Shown piece by piece: positions 50,174 through 61,800 of a stretch of 64,000 nucleotides of DNA; the first letter of the stretch is position 1; every line of letters begins with the position of its first letter. The translations under genes were made by a program, and so were the position numbers. The notes beneath the pieces were generated by a model, which was not told the origin of the DNA, did not search any database, and saw nothing but the letters and a program-made list of their open reading frames with translations. The stretch spans positions 22,360,412 through 22,424,411 of the forward strand of contig NC_092675.1 of the NCBI RefSeq assembly GCF_964355755.1, written 5' to 3'. Source of the stretch: Antedon mediterranea (Eukaryota; Echinodermata; Crinoidea; Comatulida; Antedonidae).

Positions 50174-51264
50174 GGGTGTCACGAAAGCTCAGACCACGAA
50201 AGCTCAGACCCCCTAAGACCTAAGATCACGAAAGCTAAGACCCAACACCTAAGATTACAAATATTTATCTTTCGCACCTGCCTTGTATTTTAACTCCCAA
50301 CATTTATTCTGAATACCACACCTTAGAATTGGCACTTTCATGAAAAAGAATCACATAAAAAGTAACAAATACATTTTTAAATTGATGATTTTACAGACGT
50401 TTTTCTCCCACACAAAATGACTAGCCTACTACAGTACAGTTGTAGGCCTACCCCATGTTCAATGTTTTTGTTTCTATGGAACGTCAAAAGAGCAAAAAAT
50501 ATATAGAGGGCTGAAAACTCTGTGGAGTCCATCTACAGTGTGGATGGAACAATGTAAAATTAAAATTGTAATGATAATAGTATAATCATGCAAGTACGAA
50601 GAAATAAATACTGGCAAATAAATTTTAATTTAAAAATCATGATAAGTTTTTTTGTTTCGTTTTCTTTCTGTTTTTATACTTGTACTATTATTGTTGCTCT
50701 TTTGGCGCTCCATAGAAACAAAAACATTGAGCATGGGGGAGCTCGAGGAGTTACATTGTCATTACAGTATACAAAGAAACACATCTGTAAAATCATCAAT
50801 TTAAAGGATTTATTTATTTGTTATTATGTGTTTCTCCTTCTGAAAGTACTTATAAGTCCTAATTTTAAAGTGTGGTGTTCAGGATAAAGTTAGTCAACAA
50901 ATTTGGAGTCAAAATACAAGAAAGGCAGGTGCGTAAGAAAAACATCCTCTGAAGCAACACAATGGAGTAAATATATACCAACAAACAACCCGTCAAGTTT
51001 GTTTGTTGTAAAGAAAAAATATACATTTACTCAACGGGCGAAAATAATGTGAGTTTTATCGATGTTTTGCGGTAGTATTAAATTATATTTATGGTAATAA
51101 ATGAAACCTACTGTGTTTAAAATTATGTATGGATAAACAAGTATTGTTTTTAATCTGTAGTATATCTTAGTATTTGTAATCTTAGGTGTTGGGTCTTAGC
51201 TTTCGTGATCTTACTTAGGTCTTAGGGGGTCTGAGCTTTCGTGGTCTGAGCTTTCGTGACACCC
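50174..51264. mobile_element. Foldback DNA transposon with 10-bp target duplication (MULE-like)
   Basis: 1,091 bp flanked by a direct GCTAGTATAT (50164-50173 and 51265-51274). Its ends are about 90-bp inverted repeats starting GGGTGTCACGAAAGCTCAGA and containing repeated CACGAAAGCT-CAGACC/AAGACC blocks; they differ mainly by a 4-bp indel. Homology between the arms continues inward: 50270-50360 pairs with about 50800-50935, and 50451-50495 with about 50695-50745. The right arm has about 240 extra bp (50940-51175). A 9-10-bp duplication with long inverted ends suggests the Mutator superfamily. No transposase. Confidence 0.85.
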
Positions 51265-51627
51265 GCTAGTATATATATACATTTTAATATAAAAATACAA
51301 AATTGTGGATAAATGTTTATATATTCGAATAATATCAAGTCCTACATGCTGACTATATAACTAGCTAAAATGGCAACGATAGAACGAAAGATATATACGT
51401 TTTTATAACACCTATAATCTTCTAATTAATTTCTCTCAACTTTTACAAAACATTGGAGATGTCGATGGGGTTTGAACCCTTTATAGGTTATGGTTATTTG
51501 AACAATTTAAAAAATATATGGAATAGCGACAATTACCATTAACCGACACTATATACACATTATGCGGTCAAGTTTTTTAGAATTTACACTTGGGCTTCTT
51601 TCACTAAATGTTCACTATAAGCTGGCA

Positions 51628-51905
51628 GGCGAGCTTGGCCCATATACTGGGTGTTTTGCTGTGGTAGTTGTGCTTGAGCTTGCCCCATATACTGGCCTTT
51701 TTGCTGTGGCAGGTGAGCTTGAGCTTGCCCCATATACAGGCCTTTTCGCTGTGGCAGGTGAGCTTGAGCTTGCCCCATATACAGGCCTTTTCGCTGTGGC
51801 AGGTGAGCTTGAGCTTGCCCCATATACAGGTTTTTTTGCTGTGGCAGTTGTTCTCCAGCTTGCCCCATATACTGGCTGTTTTGCTGTCGCAGTTGTGCTT
51901 GAGCT
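51628..51905 (-). repeat. 45-bp coding tandem repeat in the tail of MS4A-like gene A
   Basis: Six full 45-bp units encode variants of GQYMGQAQAQLPQQK (for example NLYMGQAQAHLPQRK, repeated twice nearly identically), plus a final partial unit. Units are in frame and keep Tyr-Met-Gly-Gln. The repeat opens artefactual ORFs on the plus strand. Confidence 0.93.
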
Positions 51906-52570
51906 TGCCCCATATACTGGCCTTTTTGCTGTGGCTGATACATGACATGGTGTTGACCCATGTAAGGTGGTTGACTGTTAAACTGTGGTTGACCTATGAC
52001 ATGCGGTTGGCCAAAATAATGCTGCCCCACTGGGTTTTCTTGAACATCAACTTGACCTTTAGAAAATTGTAATTAATTCATATCATTAAAAAAAATACAA
52101 TCGTACATTATCAGCTCTAAAAAAAAAGTAACATACAGTAAGACCATGAACAAAAATATTAATGTTGTATGGAGGGTGTGCGCACCTTGTGTTTTAAACA
52201 TTGTTTTTGATATTGATTACACACCAAAATGAATATATGAATGAAAGAATAGGCCTATATCCCCAATAAAACAATTATTTTATTAGGCAATGAATAGAAC
52301 GAAATTGTTTACTCGCACATGCATTAAATTTACATCGCTACCAATCAAGAGGTTGTAAACATAAACCATGTACCTATTCAAACATATTTTTAAAATATAA
52401 TTTTTTTTAATTGTTCAATTGTTCATGTTATCCAAATTTATGTTTGCATTTAAATAACACATGAAATTCAATGCAATGATTTTAACTAACATACTGTTCA
52501 ACTGTTTAGCATGTTGACGGTCACCATTAGGTCACCATTAGGTCACCAGCACTGATATAATAATAAGTAT

Positions 52571-52773
52571 TTATTATTTATTTTATTTTATGTCTTTAGG
52601 CAATGTGGCCAAGGATTACCAATAGTGATTTAATCACTGTCCTATCAGTTAGGTGGTAATCCCCCTGATACAGGGGCTATTGTGTGAACCAGTTCACCGG
52701 GGTAACCCCCTACTCTTTTTCGAATAATGAACTGGGTTCTTTAAAGTACACACAGGTTATAACTGTGTACACT

Positions 52774-52807
<34 letters not shown>

Positions 52808-52925
52808 TTGTTCCACCACCAGAACTAGGAGCGAGTCGGCCTCGAACCCTTGCCGATGTTGTTGTTGGCTCTTTAGGTACGGTAAACGGCGCCCCTGCCT
52901 TAACCGCTCGGCCATATGACTCGCC
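52571..52925 (-). repeat. tRNA-derived SINE, family 1, full length
   Basis: Minus strand. It starts at 52925 with GGCGAGTCATATGGCCGAGC GGTTAAGGC (tRNA Ser/Leu-like A box) and has a B-box-like GGGTTCGAGGCC at about 52845. The body includes GGACTATAAACC and CTTTAAAGAACCCAG. A tail matching the 49672-49920 SINE ends in A/T-rich ATAAAATAAAATAAATA. It lies in intron 5 of MS4A-like gene A. Partial copies are at 18463-18650 (head and body) and 58398-58610 (body and tail). Confidence 0.85.
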
Positions 52926-55478
52926 AAGTAGCAGTGATCACAAGGGTTAAACCATAATTTAGATGTTAAATTCTAGTTAAAGAATATTTATTTTATTCAA
53001 TTAAATTTTTAAAAATTTGTTTAAAAAGTCAGACATTTTTATCTTGAATACACAAATTTCCAAATTGCTGCCAAATGTTACACACTTACCAGTTTCTACC
53101 ACATAGGATGCATATTGAATCTGAAAGAAAACATGTAAGATACAGTACACTATTACATAACGGTAGGGATAGTATTTCTTAAATGTCCTATTATCCACTT
53201 GGAACATCAATTGATATCATCACAATACAGTTTTAACTGCAATGCAAATAATTCTATCAAGGTAATTGGAACAGAATTTAGTTCATATTATAACACAGTA
53301 AATTGTTTTGATTGGTTACGCATGTTCCGTTCATTTATTTTCACAAATTATTATTATTATTATTTATTGCCAAAAACCAGTTACAAACATACAAAAACAC
53401 AGAAACTAAGGGAGTAGGCAGGAACCTAAAAGTGAACCTAATCACTATAACAAGAGTTCAGGTTCCGTACTCCTAAAGTAACAACTATGACGGACGGTAA
53501 CTATTGAATGTTTTTTTAGTGTAATAATACTGATCATGTTTTGCCACGCGGGGTTGTACTGATCCTCATTCAAAATGTGTTGATTGATTTTTGATTACTA
53601 CTTTGTTACTGTTGAATGATAACTATCAATGGCAGATATCACAACCAATCAAATAGGAAGAATATATGCCTACTTTGACTGTTTATATGAATATGAATCA
53701 ATGAGTTATCAAACCAATGAACATTGTATTGTTTGCTGTTGATTTATTGCAAACTGTACAAACAATAGAAATATATCTTCTGTTAAAAATATTTTTTTAT
53801 AAAATACTGTACTTTAAACAACACATTTACTGACTGTGTCAGGTGTAAATAACAAATATCAGCATCATTTATCCAGTTTATTTATTGTATTTCAATAGTC
53901 AGTCAGTGAAGTAAATACAACACAGAAAAGAAACTCACAGTTGTGGATGTTTCACAGCAGCATGCTCCAGTACAACACATGTAGACTGATGCAAACATTG
54001 CAACTATTACCTCTACACCTCCAATCATCGTACAAACAATGTTAACAGCATTGTAACTTTTTTTCTATTATATAAAATATTGCAAACATTAATGAACATT
54101 TCAAATAAGTGGGTTTTACTAAACTCATTAACTTAATCCCCTTACACACCAAAACACCAGGTCGTCAACTCCAGAAGTGTCTCCAGAGTTTTGCTTTTTG
54201 TGTGAAAGGGTTTCATTGTCAAAATGGAAAAAAAAAGAGATATCGCTATTTTGGCATTGGTATGTTGAAATATTCATATCAAAATCATGAATCCTGCAGT
54301 TTAAAGCAAGACTTCTAAATAAGGCTTACTTTTAAGAAAAATAGACAAGACTCACAAGATCAAAGTAGTAGTAGTATTCAGAGCTGTAGAGGCTATAATG
54401 TGCACTGATAATACCTCCAATGACAGCATGAACAACTGCTATAACAATTGCCAATGTTGACATCACAAGAAAACCAATATTCTGAAAATGAATTTAAGCA
54501 TAAGCAGACTAAACAGCTTTAGAACAAGAACAAGACACAATGCTTGACATTGAACAAGACATTGTTTGCTGTATTACTGTAAGGTAATGACAATTGCACG
54601 CAATACTAAATTTTTATTGGAATCTATCTATAATGAAATAAATATTTTGTGTTTTTAACAAAAATGTATTTGTAAACATCTGATTTGTATTGTATAAACT
54701 TTTGCTTTAGGTCAACAATTGTCAAGAAAACCAAGCAATTTACACTATAAGTATAGAAATCTCAGAATTAAAAATATCGTTTTATCAAAAACTTTTCTAG
54801 TAAAGTTAAGTCGTGAATAGCTAAGAATCGACTTAAAGACTTACATAAAGTCATATTTTCCTTATCATTGTTAATAATTTGATTTATAAATGTTTCTAAT
54901 TGTATCCATTTTGTATTATTGTATTAAAAATATTGTCCTTAAAATTTTGATGATAAATAAATTTTTGCGCTTCATAAAACCTTTTTAAATCGTTCATAAG
55001 CATTTTGATAGTTGGCTTACATTTAACTACAGTAGTTTACATTTATAAATACATAATTTTACTATTAGAATAATTGCATTAATGGCTTTTAAATTAATGA
55101 AATGAATGTTTGATTGATTGAATTTATCTGGTTCATACATAAAATACATTATAAAATAGACGACAAACAGTACATCAAATTGCTTCAGATTTCCAGTTTC
55201 CAAGTATCCAGTGGGGTAATTTATTGTACACAACATTAAAAAAAGCAATCATAGTAACAAAACAAAACTTACAGCACACAAGTTTCGTCCTTTAGATTTT
55301 CCAGCAACCACTCCCAAAATTCCAGCAACAAGATAAAACTGAAAACATTATAAGCACAATTTATATATTGTTACCTATTAATTATATTTTTAATGCGTTA
55401 ATATACTGTCACAGCAATATTGTTACAACCGGATCACACACAAACAAAAACAAAATGAATCTAGATAACGAAAATATT

Positions 55479-55640
55479 AAAGATTTATTGTCCTCCCAAA
55501 ACATGAAAAATGAAGATGAATGAAATCAGACTTTGATTAGGCCATTTTGTAGTTTTAATAAAGTTAATCACGTACAGTAGGAAAAAACAAAAACAAATGT
55601 TTTCACCTATAAAATGACAACATAATGGAGAGAATAATCT
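55479..55640. mobile_element. Partial MITE, AAAGATGTATTGTCCCCC family
   Basis: The left end AAAGATTTATTGTCCTCCC is followed by ACATGAAAAATGA and TTTTGTAGTTTTAATAAAGT, as at 22430. The right terminal repeat is missing. It is in intron 1 of MS4A-like gene A. Confidence 0.7.
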
Positions 55641-56143
55641 TCATAAAAATATAAATAACTAAATTAAATTGGTTCAGTAAATAATATGTATGTTTGTCGT
55701 TAATGTTGAATGTTGAATAATGTATAAATGATTTTGTAGGTTCATTAAACTAAATTTAAACTTTGGAGAAAAAAATGCAATATCTATAGATTATTAATTT
55801 CTTCCTAATCATTTAAGCTCTTTCGTTGAGGAATATATTAGAATTACCATAGAGATATATCACTATAATATCTCTATGGAATTACCAACTACAATATTTT
55901 TTTTTAAGATATTGTTTTTTTGTAATTTCTCCCTGTGTAATCTCTTTGATAGTCATCTTTTTATTTGTTTGCATTGCATTTTTTATGGCCTTGTAAAGAA
56001 CACATTGTGCTTGTGAAAAACCATGCTGTTTACAAAATAATAATTTATTTATATATCATTTCTCAACATCAACTTTCAATATTTATATTTCTTTTAGTAG
56101 CCTATTGTTATTAATTGTTACTGATACATTGTGTTTTTTATTA

Positions 56144-56301
56144 AAAGCTCAGTCTACACTATCAAACTTTATGCGACAAAAAATGTTATGTGCCTAAAAA
56201 TGGACATAATGATGTTATATCACTACCATATTTGGGCATATCACTACCATATTTGAGCACATTACACTTTTTGATTGACAGTTTGATAGTGTAGACTTAG
56301 C
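56144..56301. mobile_element. MITE, second copy of the AAAGCTCTGTCTACACTAT family
   Basis: Left AAAGCTCAGTCTACACTAT, right ATAGTGTAGACTTAGC. The interior has two ATATCACTACCATATTTG(G/A)G units. It lies 187 bp from the donor of exon 1 of MS4A-like gene A. Confidence 0.8.
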
Positions 56302-56712
56302 AAAATATGATGACACCCTGTTTTTTAAACATTTGAAATTTAATTTAGATGTCATCCCAGCTTATTCATGATGCATTAACAACATACAAGATTATTGAAT
56401 AATTTTTAATCCATGAATGTCATTTAAATATTTAGATTATTTGAAATAAAAGCAGTTTATCATGATATGATAATAAAGAAAATATACCGCAAGTGCACCC
56501 CAGATTGAGATAGCAATTTTGCTTCCTTGATGTTCGAGACAGATACTTGCTACACCAAATGCAAGAGATAAAATCGATAAAACGATTTGAGTAGCCTGTT
56601 ACGAGGAGAACTTTGAAGTTCAAACTTGATCGGACTTCTCCAGGCCGTTGAGAGTAAGTTACTGATGTAGCCTCTGGGGCAACTTGTAGTGGTACACTTG
56701 TGGTCATTTGGC

Positions 56713-58397
56713 CTGTAGTCGATCAAATCAAAAAGGAAAAGAAAGAAAACAGCTCCAAAAGATTATCTCACACTGTAATTTTGCAGTAAAATTACTGTCA
56801 AATAATTGCCTACTTGCCAAATGTTTTAACATAAATCAAAACGAAATATATAATATATAATAATTTTCAATAATATATCTGCAAAGCTGAAGCATTTGCA
56901 CACTATATCTCCTAAACAGGACACCGATATACATGTGAGTCCAATTTACATGGGACACTTTTTTTATTTTCATAATATTGGTTAATTTTGGAAACCTTGA
57001 GTTACTAGTAAATTTCAAGAAGTTTTGTCGATAGTTTAAAAAAAATTTTCAGATTGTGAACAAGGGGTTGGCAAGTCTGGTTAGAAATACCAGAAAAATG
57101 AAGAACATGAAGAAAACAATAATAAAGATTACTAGATGCATTGACGGCGTTCCATAGAAATTACCGGAAATGATTATTTACACAGTACATACCACAAGTG
57201 TCACATGACAAGAAGAAACAGTCCACCAAGTAGGCTCCTTAGTAGGAGAGGTAGCCCACTTAGTACACCGTAATAGCATACAGGGTACAATGAAAAAAAA
57301 AGAGTATTCTTTTACTCTATTTTGAATATGCCATGGGAAAAAACAACCAAATCAAACTAGTAAAACCAAATCAATCATAGAATACCTAAGATAATATATA
57401 ATACATACCTTTTTATGTGGTCGATATTCGTCTACTTTACACTTTTTTTCAACAGCTCCTGTTTATATTGTCTTAATCTTAATCATCTATATCGGATGGC
57501 TAAGCACAACTGATGCGCACGCGCGGCACTTGGCAACCTGGGAATTTTATGAAAGGCAATCTGAGCCATGATCTGTAATTTTGTAATCTTTGTTGATGAT
57601 TGTGTATTTATACTTCAAACATACCTGTTTTGTGGTGATATTATGATATTAATTGTCGTTCTATAATGTCAATGAAAAGAAACTCTGAAAGCACTGGAGG
57701 TTTTTCAAAGCCCTCCTATCTCCTCCGGGCCTGATATCGAGCACATAAACGGATTCCAAAGAAATTAGGAATGCATTAACTATTTGTTGAAAAAAGAAGA
57801 AAGAATAAGCAATGCTTTTGAACAATTAATGAATGTAATCAATTGTGGACCTGTTTCCAAATATTCTCTCAAATGGTCCTGATTTGATGTTTTTTTCAAG
57901 AAAGTGAGAAAGATCTAGAACTGGATTATATTAAAATATTACTATCTATTTAACAATCCTTTTCTTACTTAAGAAGTTTTTATTTTAATCTAGAATTGAT
58001 ATACAGACCAATATAAAACCTGGCAAGAATAGTTTATGAAAATTAAATACCATATGCACTGAAAAAATATGATAAACTAACATAAATGTCTTTTATCGCA
58101 AAGTTGTTCCTGCTTGTACTTAGGCTAATTGCATTTGTTAATCGTGTATGAAATGTGTCATAAAATTGTCTTAAAGAGAATCAATTTTCGTTGGAATGCT
58201 GTTATAGTTAACATGTTGACGTGAACAAACAATGTTGGTACAAATAATTTGTTTCTCATTTTGTTAAGATATAAAAAGAAAAAATAATATTGATTGTTGA
58301 TTGATATCTTAATTAGCAGTGTTGATATGCAATAATTAACAGTCGGCCTAAAATATACCTGCAGTCTTGTATCCTAACTAAGAACTTTCTACAACTA
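56713..58397. other. Upstream region of MS4A-like gene A; no other gene seen
   Basis: It contains the proposed 5'UTR intron (acceptor CTACAG just before 56712, donor at 57409) and the likely first exon and promoter at about 57410-57550 (minus strand), where CpG content rises (ATGCGCACGCGCGGC near 57515). Beyond it the DNA is AT-rich and unassigned. Confidence 0.4.
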
Positions 58398-58610
58398 TAA
58401 ACTATGGACAAGGATTACCAATAGTAAATTAATGTCTGTCCTATCCGATCGGGGGTAATACCCCTGACACAGGGGCTATTTTGTGAACCAGTTTACCGGG
58501 GAAATCTCCAACTCGTCTCGAATGATGAACTGGGTTCTTTAAAGTGGACACTGTACTGGACCTACAGTTTATATAGTCCTTATCCGAGAAAACTTATTCC
58601 ACAACCAGAA
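58398..58610 (-). repeat. SINE family 1, copy without tRNA head
   Basis: It shares CAAGGATTACCAATAGT, CCCCTGACACAGGGGCTATT, GAACTGGGTTCTTTAAAGTG and ACTGGACCTAC with the 52571-52925 element but stops before the tRNA-like head. Confidence 0.75.
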
Positions 58611-58897
58611 ATATTTTGTATACTGAAGAAATAATATGACACAACTACCAGTATCATTTACTACGTTGAGAAAGAAAATGTGTTAAAAAGTATTATTTGA
58701 CTTTAAAAAAATGAAATAAAACATTATTTGTATTGAGTATTTCACCCATTTATAAATGGAATCATTACATCCAATTTCAATTTTACCGGATGCATAGATG
58801 CTTTACATTGTAGGTTATTTCACTGGATGTTCACTATCAGGCAGTTGCCCCATTTGATGGCTGAATGACGTATATGTTTTTGACTCATGACTTGTTG

Positions 58898-61800
58898 TTA
58901 ACCCACGACATATTGCTGACCTATAACCGGTTGTTGACCCATAACTGGTGATTGACCCACGACCTGCACCATAGGATATCCTTGAACACTAACTTGACCT
59001 GTACAGTATAGTAACAGAATTTAGTAACAGTAATTATAATCAAAAACAATGATAAGTTATTGCAATACGTATACACATGCTGCATGAAGTTTTAGTTCGC
59101 ACATTTCATGGCTGCTTAAGAATCGGATGACACATCGTGTTTATAAACCGTTATTCATTTGGATATTATTTTTTTTATGCATACATACAATTTTTTTTAC
59201 ATATTCCTCCTGCTTTCTTTAAATTTTAGATTAGACAATGTATATGTTATAAATGTTAACATATTTGTGTCCTATCCTCAGTGTTCGAATGTGCAAAACT
59301 ACCGGAAGAAATAAGAGATTCATTAATTTTAAATACAGGTATTAAGACTTTTATAAATAAGCTTAACATTTATTTTGAGTAAGATTTTGCTACGTATTGA
59401 CGATTTTTAATGATATTGCAATATATTTTAATTTATTTTGAGTATTTATACAAGTTTTATTCTAAATGTTTGTTATACAATCAGTGCAATTAGGAGACCT
59501 ACTAGATAGTGATTAAGTTCACTTTAGGAATCCTGTCTCTGCCCTGGTTTTGTGTGATGTTTTCATGTTTTTTTATATTGTATTTTTATGAGACAAAAAT
59601 AAATGAAATAAAAATGAACTGAGCACAAACTAGGGAAGTCTGTACAAACTAGTGCATACAAAACACAATGGCGCAACCTATACTTTACGAATGGAAACAA
59701 TCAAACCATTATTGTTGAGAGAACTAAAGTTGACTTTAATTGATACATTTATAAAACTTACCAGATTGTACCACATACGATGCATATTGAGTCTGGAAAA
59801 TAAAGAAAAAGTAACAATATTATTAATCACCCAATACCCCACACGCCTTTGTCAAATTTGGCAAAATAAACAAGCAAATTTTTTTCAATTAAAAACAAAT
59901 TTACATTGTCTCGTCATCGATGTTGCAAGAGCTAAAATTCCATAATTCCAAATTAGAAGTAACATCATCTGACTCAATAACTCAACAAAAAACATTTTTT
60001 TTTTTTTTTTGGTGAAGAAATTATTTTTTTAGGATTTTTCTTTTTTATTTTGCATGTAAAAGAATATGAAATTACAGTATAATCTTTCCAAATTGCTAAA
60101 CGGCGTGATTTTCAAGAAAATCGTACACATTGAAAAAAATATGAGGGATAATATTTTTAAATAACAGTTGAAATTTATGAAAAATAGAAATCTTCTGATT
60201 GGAGTTCCACTTTAAAACTCAGTAGTAATATCTACAGGTCTTATAATAACAAAATGATATTTTTAATTTTTGGCACGTTTTCGCCTTAAAAATGAATCCA
60301 TTTAAAACATTATATTCAACTGATATGTTGAAATCAAACAAATAGGATGTGATCCAAGACAAACATCCCAAATACCTTTCCCAGGGAAAATGCTACACTT
60401 CTGAATTCCGGATCAACTCCGAATTTTCGTTTTTGCGGTACGAGTCTCTATTTTCTTCTTTAAAGATATAGCCATACCATTTTATTTTTATGAGGGGACA
60501 CTTTTGGGACCCACCAAGTTTTCGCAAGAAAAAAATACTAAAAAATGAACGAATAAAATCGATCTGAACTTGAGAAGAATATTTACTAATGAAACTGTCA
60601 AGCCAGAAATGGTATAATAATTCTTTAAAAAAGTATAATTGCATGAATATTTTTGTATTAAAAATGATTTTGATTATTATTTTATGTTTGGTCTTTTTGT
60701 TTTTTGTATTAAAACTTTTAAAACCCAACAAACAGCACTTAGCAGCTTTAGTAACTCACATTTGTGGATGTTCCACAACAACAAGTCGCTCCACAGCACA
60801 TGTAGACTGATGAAGTGATTGCCACCACAAGTTCTATACCTCCAATTAGTGTACAAACAATGTCAACAGCAGCATATTCAGTGTTCTATATATTAAACAT
60901 TATCTTTTTCAATTTCAGTATTAATTGTTATATCCTATATTAATAGGATACCTCGATCATGTTTAACTGACCAACCATATAGTAAACATATTTTGAATTC
61001 AGGAACGGTATCTCCTCACAGGCTTAAATATAGGAGTTGTGTACTGAAACATTCAAATATGCTGGTACTGTATACAGAATACACATGTATACAGAATACA
61101 TATGTATACAGAATACATTCATGGCAATGAAAGCTGAACACATAGCTATATAATCAATCTAAATTTTCTTTGTAATCGGCCAATGTAAACATTTAGGTGG
61201 TGTTTTGTGTTCAGACACATTATTTTTGACAGAGCAAATTATTTAAAAACCAATTTTGGATAAAGTTAGTAGATATTCTAAGTACTTTACAATAATGATG
61301 TGTTAATTTTACAGAGTCTGAGACGGTATCACTTTAGTCTCCTTGATAATACGTGGGAACTAACTCACGTCATTGTAGTAATCGGACGAAGAATATGCAC
61401 TGCTCATACCACCCCAATAAAGATGGATGCATGCTGTAACAGCTGCCAATATTGACATCACAAGACAGCCAACAATCTGAAATTACAGTTCTTTAAAGTA
61501 AAGATAAAATAAAAATCTGAACCAATTTTTTAGATATAATAAAAATACGTCGATCCTATAGCGCTTAATGCATAAAGCCTTAAAGCGTTTCACATTAATA
61601 CACCGGTTATGTTTTGAATCAAACATACTCCCATAATGTTGCGCAGTTGTGTTTTGATTTTACCAGGTACCCATTTTTACACCTAGGTGAAGAGAGTAAG
61701 TAAAGTGTCTTTTAATATTGTGTGCGGGTACTTTTCAAGATGGACATCCATTAGACAGTGTACCGCGATCGGAAAACACCCCTATTTGGGGCAAATCGTT

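Larger units (their letters stand above)
51584..56707 (-). pseudogene. MS4A/CD20-like four-pass membrane protein A, frameshifted in exon 1
   Basis: Six coding exons: 56707-56488, 55338-55273, 54481-54356, 54064-53939, 53120-53090, 52056-51584. Exon 2-6 splice sites and phases are intact. TM2 is FYLVAGILGVVAG, TM3 GFLVMSTLAIVIAVVHAV, TM4 IVCTMIGGVEVIVAMFASVY. There is a Tyr-rich extracellular loop and a juxtamembrane Cys cluster (CCTGACCC). The tail is about 157 residues, with six 15-residue YMGQAQAQLPQQK-type repeats. Exon 1 starts MTTSVPLQVAPEA, but its length is 220 bp, not a multiple of three. Compared with paralogue B, two bases are missing near 56580, so TM1 (ILSLAFGVASICL) falls in another frame. 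This means a pseudogene, a polymorphic null or an assembly indel. A non-coding first exon with donor AAAAG|GTATGT at 57409 is likely. Confidence 0.85.

Noticed and set aside
50588-50887. 99-codon plus ORF with hydrophobic segment
   Set aside because: It sits inside the foldback transposon and is not conserved between the arms.
51562-52072. Plus-strand ORFs rich in PYTG / SLPHIL repeats
   Set aside because: They are antisense shadows of the 45-bp coding repeat of MS4A-like gene A, which is supported by splice sites and homology to gene B.
52840-52925. Functional Ser/Leu tRNA gene
   Set aside because: The same reason: it is the head of a full-length SINE with body and A/T-rich tail.
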